The notes beneath the pieces were generated by a model, which searched no databases, was not told the DNA's origin, and saw nothing but the letters and a program-made list of their open reading frames with translations. Shown piece by piece: positions 1-9,436 of a DNA stretch of 64,000 nucleotides. Source of the DNA: an uncultured Sphaerochaeta sp. (GTDB lineage: Bacteria; Spirochaetota; Spirochaetia; Sphaerochaetales; Sphaerochaetaceae). The stretch is taken from NCBI RefSeq assembly GCF_963677075.1, contig NZ_OY781873.1, forward strand, positions 2,505,715 to 2,569,714. Direction: 5' to 3'. The translations under genes were made by a program, and so were the position numbers. Each line of letters begins with the position of its first letter. Position 1 is the stretch's first letter.

Positions 1-1
1 A

Positions 2-1225
2 ATTCTCCCCCACTTTCTCAGGACCTGGTCACCAAATTACATGGCTCACCTGCATAGCCCTGCTCTCTTGGAGTCAATTGCCAGTGAGTTGATCATCGCA
101 ACCTTCAACCAGTCGATGGATAGCTGGGACCAGAGTCCAGTTGCAACCGAGGTTGAGGTAGCAGTGGTCAACGAGCTTTGCAGACTCTATGGCTACAAAG
201 AAGGGAGTGATGGTGTATTCACCTCCGGGGGAAGCCAATCGAACCTGAGTGCCATTACCATGGCCCGTGACTGGTACTGTAGTACAAAGCTTGGCCATGA
301 TGTAAAAAAGGAAGGTCTTCCACCCTCCTACCACAAGCTCAGGCTCTACACAAGTGAAGTCTCTCACTTCTCCATGGAAAAGAGTGCCCATCTGCTCGGC
401 CTTGGCTACAATGCTGTACGTAAGGTGCCCGTTGATGACCTATGCAGGATGGATGTAGAGAAACTCAACGCGATGATCGAGTCGGATAAGCAAGATGGCC
501 TTCTGCCCTTCTGTGTGGTGGCAACCATCGGGACAACCGACTACGGTTCCATCGACCCAGTTGGAGCATTGCGGGAAGTCTGTGACCGTGAGGGAATGTT
601 CCTCCACGCTGATGCAGCCTACGGAAGTGGACTACAACTTTCCCCGACCTATCGCTCAAGACTGGGGAACCTTTCACTCTGTGATTCCATCACCGTCGAT
701 TTCCATAAGATGTTTCTTCTCCCTATCAGCTGCGGAGCGCTCCTGGTAAAAAACAAGGAGCACTTCTCTGTATTCACCCTTCATGCAGACTATCTGAACA
801 GAGAGGAAGATGAAGAGGAAGGATATACCAATCTGGTGGGAAAGAGCTTGCAGACCACCCGCAGAGGGGATGCCTTGAAGGTATGGATGGCCTTCCAGTG
901 TAGGGGCAAAGATGGGTATAGCAAGATCATCGACACCTGCACAGAGAATGCCGCCTATCTCGCAAAAACATTGTTGGAGCACCCATCATTCACACTTGCC
1001 ATTGAACCGGAGCTCAGCAGCGTAGTATTCCGTCACGTTGGTAGCTGTGAATTGAACAAGCGTATCAGGAAGGAGTTGTTGCACCACCATCAAGTGGTGA
1101 TCGGGCAGACCGTATACAAGAATCAGACCTATCTGAAGTTCACCCTACTCAACCCAACCCTTACCAAGGAGCATCTCTCAGAATTGCTTACCTTGATAGA
1201 CACGTTGGCAACTGAACTGCAATAA
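2..1225 (+). CDS. PLP-dependent group II decarboxylase (5'-truncated)
   Basis: The reading frame is open from the first bases of the window, so the visible first ATG (41) is probably internal and the N-terminal hundred or so residues lie outside. The protein resembles the group II amino-acid decarboxylases (glutamate, diaminobutyrate and aromatic types), fold-type I PLP enzymes. Seen are the family segments NQSMDSWDQSP near the start, FTSGGSQSNLSA (phosphate and PLP contact), HADAAYGSG (the Asp that pairs with the pyridine nitrogen) and VDFHKMF, whose Lys should form the Schiff base. The closest resemblance is to L-2,4-diaminobutyrate decarboxylase, but the substrate cannot be fixed from motifs. 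The gene ends 2 bp before the convergent yczE-like gene, leaving no room for a terminator. Confidence 0.85.
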   Translation: MLPHFLRTWSPNYMAHLHSPALLESIASELIIATFNQSMDSWDQSPVATEVEVAVVNELCRLYGYKEGSDGVFTSGGSQSNLSAITMARDWYCSTKLGHDVKKEGLPPSYHKLRLYTSEVSHFSMEKSAHLLGLGYNAVRKVPVDDLCRMDVEKLNAMIESDKQDGLLPFCVVATIGTTDYGSIDPVGALREVCDREGMFLHADAAYGSGLQLSPTYRSRLGNLSLCDSITVDFHKMFLLPISCGALLVKNKEHFSVFTLHADYLNREEDEEEGYTNLVGKSLQTTRRGDALKVWMAFQCRGKDGYSKIIDTCTENAAYLAKTLLEHPSFTLAIEPELSSVVFRHVGSCELNKRIRKELLHHHQVVIGQTVYKNQTYLKFTLLNPTLTKEHLSELLTLIDTLATELQ

Positions 1226-1227
1226 GA

Positions 1228-1887
1228 TTATCTTACACGTACAATAAAACGTTTCATTCTCTTGTAACTGTCCACCATATTTTCATGGTGGACTTTCTTT
1301 GGATCAAAGCGTAGCACACTGAAAGTTATCTGGATGCAGAACCCGATCAAGACAGCACTGAGAAGGGTGCCCCATCCCAGCATGCCACCAAGGAGAAAAC
1401 CAACCAGGGAGACTGCAATCTCCAGGATTCCACGACAGGTACCGGCTGACCATCCACTTTTTCTGGAGAGAAATACCATCAGGGAGTCACGTGGACCCGC
1501 CCCATAGCCAGAGGAGATGTAGAGATAGGATGCAAAGGAGATGACAAAAAGCCCACCGATCATCTGCAGCGCACCGAGGGCAGGATGAGCACGCTCTGGG
1601 AACAGTCCACTATCCAGCAAGACATTGATAAAAAGGCCAATGACCACCATATTGCTGATGGTTCCCACTCCAATCTTTTCACCACCCAGGACCACAATGA
1701 GTCCAAGCAAGAGCCCAACAATAATCGTCATACTGCCTATCTTCATGGAAAACAGGGCTGACAGTCCGGCATGGAACACATCCCATGGGCTGTAGCCTAT
1801 ATGTGCCTGCATCGTCAGTACAATACCAACTGCATAGGCAAACAAACCAATGGATAGACGTACCAAGCGTCCCACTTCTCTTTTCAT
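1228..1887 (-). CDS. YczE/YyaS-type integral membrane protein
   Basis: A 219-residue protein with about five hydrophobic segments, beginning with a basic N-terminus and ending in a basic cytoplasmic tail. The segments SPWDVFHAGLS near residue 35 and GYGAGPRDSLM near residue 128 are the repeated conserved loop of the YczE/YitT-like membrane family, whose transport role is not established. AGGAG precedes the ATG by 4 nt. It starts 7 nt after the glycosidase-like gene upstream and is probably the last gene of that sugar operon, so a role in transport or export linked to the glycosidases is possible but only an inference. Confidence 0.7.
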   Translation of the reverse strand: MKREVGRLVRLSIGLFAYAVGIVLTMQAHIGYSPWDVFHAGLSALFSMKIGSMTIIVGLLLGLIVVLGGEKIGVGTISNMVVIGLFINVLLDSGLFPERAHPALGALQMIGGLFVISFASYLYISSGYGAGPRDSLMVFLSRKSGWSAGTCRGILEIAVSLVGFLLGGMLGWGTLLSAVLIGFCIQITFSVLRFDPKKVHHENMVDSYKRMKRFIVRVR

Positions 1888-1894
1888 GCCACTC

Positions 1895-3931
1895 CTACCA
1901 AAACGTTTTCAGACCTTCTGCCTGTACAATCCACCCGTCTTTTGGGAAACCTGGATACGGAGTATCACTTCCCTCCCAGCCTCCAGCCATCAGGGCAAGG
2001 GCAAGAAGGAGTGCACCATTACCAGGAAGGTACAGGGGAAGGTCTTCTTTCGGTCTTTGGGCATTATGCCCATTGGCAGTATAGGTGTTTTTCGGTGAGT
2101 CCATCAACAAGAGGTCAAGAGCCAATGCTGGTTTTCCCAATCTTGCTGCAGTCATGGCCATCAAGGGGAAGTCCCACCCCCATAGCTCATTGAGCTGCCA
2201 CTTCTCCATAACGCTCATAAGGGATTGTTCCATAACCTTATGATCGACATCCTTTCCGTCGAGCAGACCAAGACTGAACAGAAGGGAGGGATGGTCGGAG
2301 GCATAGGCTGTGTAGGTATCGGGGCAGTTCTCTTGTGCAAGATAGAGCCCATCTTTCATCGGGAGAGGGGCCAGATTGTCCAAAACATGCTTCCATTTGG
2401 GATCAACCGGTTGCTCAAACTGTTCCATGAAATCGATGGCCTCAGAGAGCGCCCATCTCCAATAGGAGAGCTCGAAGGTCGGGTTGACGGTTTGCTCAGG
2501 ATCATGGTTCTCCTGTACAGGAATTACCGGAGGACCAATGATGTAAGATTTTCTCTTCTCATCCCAGATGACATAGTCCACCATGAAGTCAGCAGTTGCC
2601 CTGATGACTGGAACCCAAGAGGGCAACATGTCTGACTCTGGATGCGTTTTGCGTAGGAGAGAACCGTAGAATATCGGATGAGGCTGTTGCCAACAGAGCA
2701 AGGTACCAATGGCAGAGGGACTGTCATTTCCACTTGGGTCGGTCATCTTGGGCCATCGCCCACCCTGATAGCCTTGGCTTTTGGCCCTTTCATATGCCCC
2801 AGGGAGAATATCGAGATAGTAGGAAAGAGAACGCTCCAACAGATGAGGCTGACCATAAAGGGCAAAGTGTGCAGCATGAAGGAGGTGCATCTCCAGATGG
2901 AACTTGCCATACCAGCTATTGCAGGTAAGACCAGTCTCTGGTGGAGGCGTATTCCCGCTGCACTGGATGGCAAGCAGATAGCGTGAGAGGATCCCTCTTC
3001 GCTGTAATTCTTGTGCTCTTGGATCTGATGAGGAGGAAAGGTCAATAAAAGCACCATCCTGCCAGAAGGAAGCCCAGTGAAGAGTACAAGCATCAAGTGC
3101 TTGGTTGAAGTCCACTACTTCTTGCCTCTCCTGCCCATGTTGGAACAACACACCAACCTCCAGCATCTCTTGGGAAGCAGTAATCATGAACTCATGTGTT
3201 GCTGATTGTCTAAGGCAGGCATGCTTGCTTAGCAGTATATGTACCTCATACTGCATTGTATCAACGGTTCTCTTGATGCAATATCGGCCATCACCATACT
3301 CCACCAAAACACTTTGGTGACTCTCAGGTTTTGTATAATCACTGGCAGTAATATCATGGGATGGATAGGGAAAGCGTAAGACAAGATGTAATTTCCCTCT
3401 CTTGAAGAGTGGAGACGATAGGCGAAAGGAGAGTTGGTCTTGCCTTGGATGGCAGAGGGTATGAACCTGTACAGGTTCATCTTCTACAATAAAGTCGCTG
3501 GTAATAACCCCACTGTACAGATCCAGTTCCTGTGTGAAGGATGTACCATTGTTGATGTCATACGGACCACTTGCTTGCAAACCAATATGAGCAAGATTGC
3601 ATCGGTGAGGATTCACCCTGAGATCATGAAAAAGCTCCTCTTGGGCGGTATCATCACTCATATATCCGACAGTCCTGCCTGCATGTTCATATTGCTTCAG
3701 GATGAGCCGATCGTAGTGCTTCTCTTCCTTTCCTGGGTAGTTGTGCAACCCCCAGCTGGACATGGTGCATAGTGGGGTCTTACCTTTGGTATGGGCAATC
3801 TGGCTCTGTGTCCCGGTACAGTCGACGGTATAGGCAAGGTTTCCATTTCCCACAGAGAGGAAGGAATCGGGGTCCCAAGCGTGTACCTTGGGATTCATCT
3901 CCTGGACCAGTCGCTTTCTCTCTATCGGCAT
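1895..3931 (-). CDS. Putative six-hairpin (alpha/alpha)6 glycoside hydrolase
   Basis: A 678-residue protein without signal peptide, so probably cytoplasmic. The N-terminal third looks like a beta-sandwich (SVGNGNLAYTVD, NPHRCNLAHIGL), the rest like an alpha/alpha barrel, with NSWYGKFHLEMH, YQGGRWPKMTDPSG and ENHDPEQTVNPTFELSYWRW as the most conserved-looking stretches; a catalytic Glu probably sits in the last. This layout recalls clan GH-L and GH95-type enzymes, but I cannot give a family number. The start overlaps the end of the GH43 gene by 10 nt and is preceded by GGAGG at 6 nt, so translation is probably coupled. Substrate is unknown. Confidence 0.6.
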   Translation of the reverse strand: MPIERKRLVQEMNPKVHAWDPDSFLSVGNGNLAYTVDCTGTQSQIAHTKGKTPLCTMSSWGLHNYPGKEEKHYDRLILKQYEHAGRTVGYMSDDTAQEELFHDLRVNPHRCNLAHIGLQASGPYDINNGTSFTQELDLYSGVITSDFIVEDEPVQVHTLCHPRQDQLSFRLSSPLFKRGKLHLVLRFPYPSHDITASDYTKPESHQSVLVEYGDGRYCIKRTVDTMQYEVHILLSKHACLRQSATHEFMITASQEMLEVGVLFQHGQERQEVVDFNQALDACTLHWASFWQDGAFIDLSSSSDPRAQELQRRGILSRYLLAIQCSGNTPPPETGLTCNSWYGKFHLEMHLLHAAHFALYGQPHLLERSLSYYLDILPGAYERAKSQGYQGGRWPKMTDPSGNDSPSAIGTLLCWQQPHPIFYGSLLRKTHPESDMLPSWVPVIRATADFMVDYVIWDEKRKSYIIGPPVIPVQENHDPEQTVNPTFELSYWRWALSEAIDFMEQFEQPVDPKWKHVLDNLAPLPMKDGLYLAQENCPDTYTAYASDHPSLLFSLGLLDGKDVDHKVMEQSLMSVMEKWQLNELWGWDFPLMAMTAARLGKPALALDLLLMDSPKNTYTANGHNAQRPKEDLPLYLPGNGALLLALALMAGGWEGSDTPYPGFPKDGWIVQAEGLKTFW

Positions 3932-4806
3932 GCCAGACCTCCGGTTGTCTCTGCAAGTGGTACGAAGAACGGCCTCTCATTCGGGGTCTTGTTAGGACTA
4001 TGATAGGTAAGGAAGAGTTTTCCTTTAAATGTCTTGAAAATCATCCCATGACCGCCGTCACTACTGACCAGCGGCATTGCTTGCTGTTTCCAAGGACCTC
4101 GTATCGTTCCACTTTCGCTGCTTGCGTAGCCCATCGCATACCCAGAGGGTGCAACACTGGACCAAAGCATTAACAGGGTTCCATCGCTATTCCTATACAT
4201 GAACGGGCCATCGGTCACTTTTGCATCCACCAACCCACTCCCATCCCTTCTTGGAAGTGCTTTCGGCCAAGAGGCCTCTGAAGCCCTGAAAAGCAGTACC
4301 GGATCCCCAACAGGAGTACTGAGATCACTGCTCAATTTCCTGGCACATATCTCTCCGTCATTGATCTGCACCCACTCATGGCAGAATACAATCCAAGGCT
4401 GTGCTGTATCGTCAAGAAAGAAGGTGCCGTCAAGGCACTCCCAATCCAGCGGTGTTGCCGGTTCATCTGAAACAGGAAGAAAAGGACCCATGGGAGATTC
4501 ACTGACAAGGATATGGGTACCACGACAATGTCCTGGGGCAGTGAATGTCGCAAAGAGATAGTACTTGCCCTGATAGGTGTGGACCTCAGGAGCCCAGAAG
4601 TTATGGGTTCCCCAAAAACCTTCTGGAGGGGTAAACACCGTAAAAGGGCCATCCCACTCATGCAAGTCAGTACTGCTGTACACTTCGAAGCTAACCCCAG
4701 GAGCTTTCCAAGGGTCCTTGTCGGTTGTCCCGTAGAGGTAATAGCTCATGGATTGATTATCGGAAAGCACAAAAGGGTCACGCATCTGTATCTCATGCAG
4801 TTTCAT
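3922..4806 (-). CDS. GH43-like glycosidase (five-bladed beta-propeller)
   Basis: A 294-residue protein of the size of a bare GH43/GH32-type propeller domain, without signal peptide or carbohydrate-binding module. Near the N-terminus the general-base Asp lies in MRDPFVL; HNFWAPEVH and WECLDGTFFLDD (candidate pKa-modulating Asp) follow. The acidic position usually occupied by a catalytic Glu appears to read TDGPFMY, that is Asp instead of Glu. The ATG at 4806 is preferred to the GTG one codon upstream because AAGGAG is better placed for it. First gene of a leftward three-gene sugar operon; likely acts on imported arabino- or xylo-oligosaccharides, the exact bond being unknown. Confidence 0.72.
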   Translation of the reverse strand: MKLHEIQMRDPFVLSDNQSMSYYLYGTTDKDPWKAPGVSFEVYSSTDLHEWDGPFTVFTPPEGFWGTHNFWAPEVHTYQGKYYLFATFTAPGHCRGTHILVSESPMGPFLPVSDEPATPLDWECLDGTFFLDDTAQPWIVFCHEWVQINDGEICARKLSSDLSTPVGDPVLLFRASEASWPKALPRRDGSGLVDAKVTDGPFMYRNSDGTLLMLWSSVAPSGYAMGYASSESGTIRGPWKQQAMPLVSSDGGHGMIFKTFKGKLFLTYHSPNKTPNERPFFVPLAETTGGLACR

Positions 4807-4832
4807 CACACATACTCCTTGGTTTGAGTGTG

Positions 4833-4838
4833 ATTATA
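4833..4838 (-). promoter_or_regulatory. Candidate -10 box of the GH43 operon
   Basis: On the minus strand a perfect TATAAT lies 26 nt before the GH43 start, followed by an AAGGAG ribosome site. No convincing -35 hexamer is visible at 16-18 bp. The region is shared with the divergent mscS-type gene. Confidence 0.35.
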
Positions 4839-4879
4839 CCCTACAAGGGCTCCCCAAGAAAGTGCGATTTCTTTTTCAT

Positions 4880-4908
4880 TTGTATGGCAGGGAAAATCTG
4901 TCTATACT
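4880..4908 (+). promoter_or_regulatory. Candidate promoter of the MscS gene (leaderless)
   Basis: TTGTAT (4880-4885) and TATACT (4903-4908) are separated by 17 bp. The predicted transcription start falls at about 4914-4916, on the ATG of the channel gene, which has no recognisable ribosome site. See the finding on leaderless transcripts. Confidence 0.4.
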
Positions 4909-4915
4909 GGAATGT

Positions 4916-6010
4916 ATGCAAACACTATTGGAATGGGAATATCTAAAAGCACTTTCGGTTATTGTTGTTGGTTCACTCATTTTATTCTTGGTGAATATCA
5001 TCCTTAAACGTCGAATCCGTAAAATGGAAGAAAAAGTTCAGGAAGGGAAAAAAACCATAAACCTGAATTTTATGCGGTTCTTCCAGAAAATTGCAGTTCC
5101 CTTGGCTTTCCTTGGATTGCTGACTGTAGCAGTCGAAATGGTGGCATTCGATGATCAGATCCAGAAAATCGTAAAGATCAGTTTTTCCATCATCATGACC
5201 TTTATCATTGTCCGTTCTCTCAATAAAACACTTGAGTTGGCATTCTCACGATACTTTGATCATGATTGGGCAAACCATGACCGGGAGAAAAACCTCAGAC
5301 CCTTGCTGTCCTTGGTCAAATTCATTTTCTGGATCATCGGTATCATCTTCCTGATGGCAAATCTCGGCCTCGATGTCTCCACTGCCCTTGCTGGCCTTGG
5401 CGTTGGAGGTATTGCCGTTGCCATTGCCGCCCAAGGAATCCTCGGGGACCTCTTCAGCTACCTGGTCATTTTCTTTGATAAACCTTTTGAGTTGGGTGAC
5501 TTTATCGTCTTTGGTGACAAGGCAGGTGTGGTTGAACGGATTGGTATCAAATCAATTAGAATCAGGGTACTCTCCGGAGAGTTGATGATTATCGCCAACT
5601 CTGACTTGACATCTGCTCGTATACACAACTACAAACAGATGCTCAGGCGTAGGGTTGTCTTCAAGATTGGGGTACTCTATGAGACCCCAGCAGAGAAACT
5701 GGAGAAGATCCCAACCATCATCAAGGATATCATTGCCTCAGTACAGACCATTGAAGGGGTCACCTGTGATCGGTCACACTTCTTTGCATTCGGAGACTTC
5801 TCCCTTCAATTTGAGACAGTCTATTACGTTCCAACCAATGACTATGCTCGCTACATGGACACGCAACAGGAGATTTATCTCAAACTCATCAAGGCATTCA
5901 AGGAAGAAGGTATTGAGTTTGCCTACCCTACCCAATTGGTCTACACCAAGGCAGGAGCAGCCAGTTCTGTAGAGACAGAGGTGGTACCTCCTCCTCAGAT
6001 TACGAAGTAA
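4916..6010 (+). CDS. MscS-family small-conductance mechanosensitive channel
   Basis: A 364-residue membrane protein. It has an N-terminal membrane segment, a basic loop, further hydrophobic helices, then the pore-lining helix and MscS beta domain: ALAGLGVGGIAVAIAAQGILG is the glycine/alanine-rich TM3, followed by FDKPFELGDFIVFGDKAGVVERIGI, the conserved MscS domain segment (quoted here only as landmarks around residues 160-215). It should open on membrane tension and release solutes during osmotic downshock. The longest frame begins with GTG at 4862, but the ATG at 4916 gives a normal N-terminus and sits directly downstream of a good promoter. Its 3' end overlaps the convergent PII-like gene by 16 bp. 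Confidence 0.88.
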   Translation: MQTLLEWEYLKALSVIVVGSLILFLVNIILKRRIRKMEEKVQEGKKTINLNFMRFFQKIAVPLAFLGLLTVAVEMVAFDDQIQKIVKISFSIIMTFIIVRSLNKTLELAFSRYFDHDWANHDREKNLRPLLSLVKFIFWIIGIIFLMANLGLDVSTALAGLGVGGIAVAIAAQGILGDLFSYLVIFFDKPFELGDFIVFGDKAGVVERIGIKSIRIRVLSGELMIIANSDLTSARIHNYKQMLRRRVVFKIGVLYETPAEKLEKIPTIIKDIIASVQTIEGVTCDRSHFFAFGDFSLQFETVYYVPTNDYARYMDTQQEIYLKLIKAFKEEGIEFAYPTQLVYTKAGAASSVETEVVPPPQITK

Positions 6011-6267
6011 CCAATTCCTTCATGGTCATACTTCTTTTTCACAAGCTGTATGGCCATCTCAATGCTCTGCAGGGTTGCGTCCTCGCAGTACATGATCAAG
6101 ACAAAATTCTCTTCCGGCCACACATCATCCCCAAGCTTGGGGATGGTGTTTCCTTTTCCATGGGCAGTAGGGATAATGGTGTAATGCATTGGTACAGCAT
6201 AGTGCTCAAGTGCCTCCAAGACATCTTCCAGGATTGCCTGGGCTGCTATGATTTCCACTCTTCTCAT
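5995..6267 (-). CDS. PII-like small signalling protein (PII-NG type)
   Basis: A 90-residue protein with the size and beta-alpha-beta pattern of a PII-superfamily subunit: MRRVEIIAAQAILEDVLEAL, then a T-loop-like stretch with HGKGNTIPKLGDDVWPEENF, and a C-terminal beta strand. It lacks the classic PII T-loop tyrosine signature. The family knowledge applied is that a PII new group (PII-NG) is found next to RND metal-efflux genes; here it is the last gene of an RND operon, its ATG following the pump's TGA after a single base, with AGGGGGAG as ribosome site. A role in sensing a metal or nucleotide to tune the pump is inference. The upstream ATG at 6294 is rejected because it would lie inside the pump gene. 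Confidence 0.65.
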   Translation of the reverse strand: MRRVEIIAAQAILEDVLEALEHYAVPMHYTIIPTAHGKGNTIPKLGDDVWPEENFVLIMYCEDATLQSIEMAIQLVKKKYDHEGIGYFVI

Positions 6268-6268
6268 C

Positions 6269-9200
6269 TCACTCCCCCTCTGCATATTTTTCAATACTCT
6301 CTACGTCCTGCTTCTTCTTATCTTTGTTGAAGAGCGCATAAAGTACCGGTGTGAAGAAAATCGTCATCAGCGTACTGATCGTCATTCCTCCAATGATGGT
6401 TTGCCCGATAGGCTGGATCTGCTCTGCTCCCTGTCCTCCAAAGAAGGCAAGGGGAATCATTCCGAAGATGGTGGTCAAACTGGTCATGAGAATAGGTTTT
6501 AGGCGATTTCCACCTGCCTCAATACAAGCAGAGCGAATATCTAGTCCACGCCTTCTCAGCAGATTGATGTATTCGATCAAGACGATACTGTTGTTTACCA
6601 CAATACCAGCCAATATGATCAGGCCGATCGCACTGATCAAGCTGAAGGTCTCTCCGGTTATCAGATAGATTCCAACCACGCCGATAAGCATAAGTGGCAT
6701 GGAGAGCAGGACGATGAAGGGATTCCTGAATGACTCAAACAGGGATGCCATTACCCCGAACACCAAGACGATTGCGAGAACCAAGATCAACCAGACTTGG
6801 CTGAACATCTCTGTCATGTCAGCAAAATCACCACCATATTCAATAAAAACATCACCTGATGGCTGAAGTTGTTCTTCCACCAAGGCCTTGATGTCCTCTT
6901 CTGCCTGGCTTACTGCATAACTTCCTTGCAGTCCACCAACCACGTGGACCGTACGCATCTCATTCTCACGATTGATGGAAACAGGGCCTGTGGCTCTCTC
7001 AATGGAGGCAACATTATCCAAGCTGATCTTCTCACCCATGGAATTGCGTACAAAGATACGCCTAAGATCGAGCTCGCTGGAGCGGTCCTCATCCTGAAGG
7101 ATGACCACCACATCCGTCTCACTCCCGTCGCTCTTCAGCTGGGTAGCAGTAATCCCATTTACACTATAACCTATCTCATTGGCAATACTCTGCATGGTAA
7201 GGTTGTAGGCATAGGCACGTTCGCGATCGATCACCACCCTGAATTCAGGCAAGCCCTTGGTGAAGTCGGTGCGAACCTCCGTTACTCCCGGAAGATTCTC
7301 TTCGATCAGGTCACGGATTTGCTCAGCAGTGGCGACTGCAAGGTCCAGATTATCGCTTTTTACCACCACATCAACCGGGTTGATATTCCCCAGTCCCATG
7401 GACATCTGGCTGAATGAGAACGAGGCTGATGGATAGAGTGGGAAGTACTGTCGGAGCTTCTCCTGGACAGTTTGCATACTGTCAGCACCCTCTTCATCGG
7501 AGAGGGAGATCTGTAAGGAACCACTGCTGGTTCCTCCCCCGCCGAACATGCCACCACCACCGACGGTCACAATCAGGTCCTTGTACCCGACTATATCCTG
7601 CTTTGCCCGAGCTTCCAGATCACGAAGAAGGCTCTCAGTTGTTTCAAGGGTAGTTCCCTCAGGGAGTGTAGCACTCACCGTAACTGATGTTTCACTCATG
7701 GTAGGATAGAGACTCTGATGCATCGCACCATAGGCTTGGAAGGTCAGAACCATAATCAGCACCACCAGCAACAGTGTAAGCCAGCGGTAATCGATGAGAA
7801 GCGAGAGCACTCGCTTGTATCCTCGGTCCAGAGCCTCGAAGGCATCCTCTGCCTTGTCGTCAATGAAGCGTAGCACACGGAGGCGAAGCGGCTTTTGCTT
7901 ACGGGTATAGATCTTCACATAGCTGCTGGAGAGTACTGGAATCAAGGTAATGGAGACAATCAAAGAGGCAAGCAGACTGATGATGATAGTTCCCGCCATC
8001 GGGGTAATCATCTCCCCAAGCATCTCAAGATTACTTCTCAGCAGCACCATCGGAACAAATACACACACGGTGGTCAGGGTGGATGCAACAATTGAGACAA
8101 TCATCTCCTTGGTACCAAGGATTGCTGCTGCATGCAGCTTCGCTCCTCTTTCTCGATAGCGGAAGATATTTTCCAGAACAACGATGGAGCTGTCTACCGT
8201 CATACCCAGCCCAAGGATAAGCCCGGTCAGAGTCATCAGATTCAACGAGTAGCCTAAGAAGAACATGGAAAGTACAGTAAGGAGCATGGAGATTGGTATT
8301 GCTACGCCAATGATCAAGGTAGACTTGAAACTCCTGAGGAAGATAAAAAGCACGACCATGACCAGAATCACTCCATAAAGCAGTGATTCATACACTGCGT
8401 TGATGGTGGATTCAACCATTGTGGAGGTATCTACAATCACTTCCAGACTCAGATCATCAGGTAATGAATGATTCAAATCCTCAATGAGTGCATGGACCCG
8501 CTTGGCAACCTGTACCGTATTGGCATCAGATTCCTTTGAAACTGAGAGATATACCCCTGGCTCCCCATTGATGTACACCTGGCTGGTTGCATCACGGAAT
8601 GCATAGGAGACTGTAGCCAAATCCTTGAGGCGGATAACACTCGATCCTGTTATATTACCGGTATTGTCATAGCTCGGGATACTCATGATCATGACATTCT
8701 CAATCTCTTCGAGCGATGAGAACTCTGCATCGGTCCTGAGCAAGTAGGAGAGATCACCCTCCACCATGGTGCCTGCACCTACCTGTACATTCTGAGGGTT
8801 TAAGGCAAAGGAGACCTGACTCAGGGTTACCCCATACGCCTCCAACCTGTTCTGGTCGATAGCAACCTGCACAATGGCATCCTGACCACCATTGATCGAG
8901 GTATTGGAAACCCCACCAACCCGGTCGATCTGGTTCTGGATGACATCCTCCATCAATGCCCTGAGCTCATTGGCGTCCTTGCCACTGGAACTGCGAAGGG
9001 CGATATTCATCACCGGCATCATGTTGGTATTTAGCTTGAAGATGGTCGGTTGACTGGCATCGTCGGGGAAGAAATCTGCAACCAGGTTGAGATTGTCATT
9101 GATCGATTGGCTAGCCTTATCCAAGTCAGTTCCATAGGCGAATTCAAGCATCACCATACTTATCCCCTCAGATGAGGTTGAACTGATTGTCTTTATTCCC

Positions 9201-9424
9201 CCGACATTGGAAACAGCACTTTCAATGGGCTTGGTGACCCTGCTCTCCATGGTCTCGGGGCTTGCACCACTGTAGGAGGAGTAGACAATAACCATGGGAA
9301 GGTCCATCTCCGGAAACAGTTCTACTGCAAGATTGGGAAAGACAACCAACGCAAGCACTGTCAGCAAAATATAGATGACAATGATGGTCGTCGGCCGTCG
9401 TACAACGGTATTGGTTACACTCAT
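6269..9424 (-). CDS. RND-family efflux pump, HAE1/AcrB-like inner-membrane subunit
   Basis: A 1051-residue protein with the twofold RND layout: TM1 at residues 10-30, a large periplasmic domain, TM2-6 near 335-500, TM7 near 540, a second periplasmic domain and TM8-12 up to about 1030. It exchanges protons for substrates and delivers them to the fusion protein and channel. In TM4 the relay reads GMTVDSSIVVLEN, keeping one of the two usual aspartates; TM10 reads VVNNSIVLIEY without the AcrB lysine. This is common in RND branches outside proteobacteria. The start follows GGGGAG. It is the third gene of a tolC-fusion-pump-PII operon. Substrate cannot be read; drugs, lipids or metals remain possible. 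Confidence 0.9.
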   Translation of the reverse strand: MSVTNTVVRRPTTIIVIYILLTVLALVVFPNLAVELFPEMDLPMVIVYSSYSGASPETMESRVTKPIESAVSNVGGIKTISSTSSEGISMVMLEFAYGTDLDKASQSINDNLNLVADFFPDDASQPTIFKLNTNMMPVMNIALRSSSGKDANELRALMEDVIQNQIDRVGGVSNTSINGGQDAIVQVAIDQNRLEAYGVTLSQVSFALNPQNVQVGAGTMVEGDLSYLLRTDAEFSSLEEIENVMIMSIPSYDNTGNITGSSVIRLKDLATVSYAFRDATSQVYINGEPGVYLSVSKESDANTVQVAKRVHALIEDLNHSLPDDLSLEVIVDTSTMVESTINAVYESLLYGVILVMVVLFIFLRSFKSTLIIGVAIPISMLLTVLSMFFLGYSLNLMTLTGLILGLGMTVDSSIVVLENIFRYRERGAKLHAAAILGTKEMIVSIVASTLTTVCVFVPMVLLRSNLEMLGEMITPMAGTIIISLLASLIVSITLIPVLSSSYVKIYTRKQKPLRLRVLRFIDDKAEDAFEALDRGYKRVLSLLIDYRWLTLLLVVLIMVLTFQAYGAMHQSLYPTMSETSVTVSATLPEGTTLETTESLLRDLEARAKQDIVGYKDLIVTVGGGGMFGGGGTSSGSLQISLSDEEGADSMQTVQEKLRQYFPLYPSASFSFSQMSMGLGNINPVDVVVKSDNLDLAVATAEQIRDLIEENLPGVTEVRTDFTKGLPEFRVVIDRERAYAYNLTMQSIANEIGYSVNGITATQLKSDGSETDVVVILQDEDRSSELDLRRIFVRNSMGEKISLDNVASIERATGPVSINRENEMRTVHVVGGLQGSYAVSQAEEDIKALVEEQLQPSGDVFIEYGGDFADMTEMFSQVWLILVLAIVLVFGVMASLFESFRNPFIVLLSMPLMLIGVVGIYLITGETFSLISAIGLIILAGIVVNNSIVLIEYINLLRRRGLDIRSACIEAGGNRLKPILMTSLTTIFGMIPLAFFGGQGAEQIQPIGQTIIGGMTISTLMTIFFTPVLYALFNKDKKKQDVESIEKYAEGE

Positions 9425-9436
9425 GAATATACTCCC

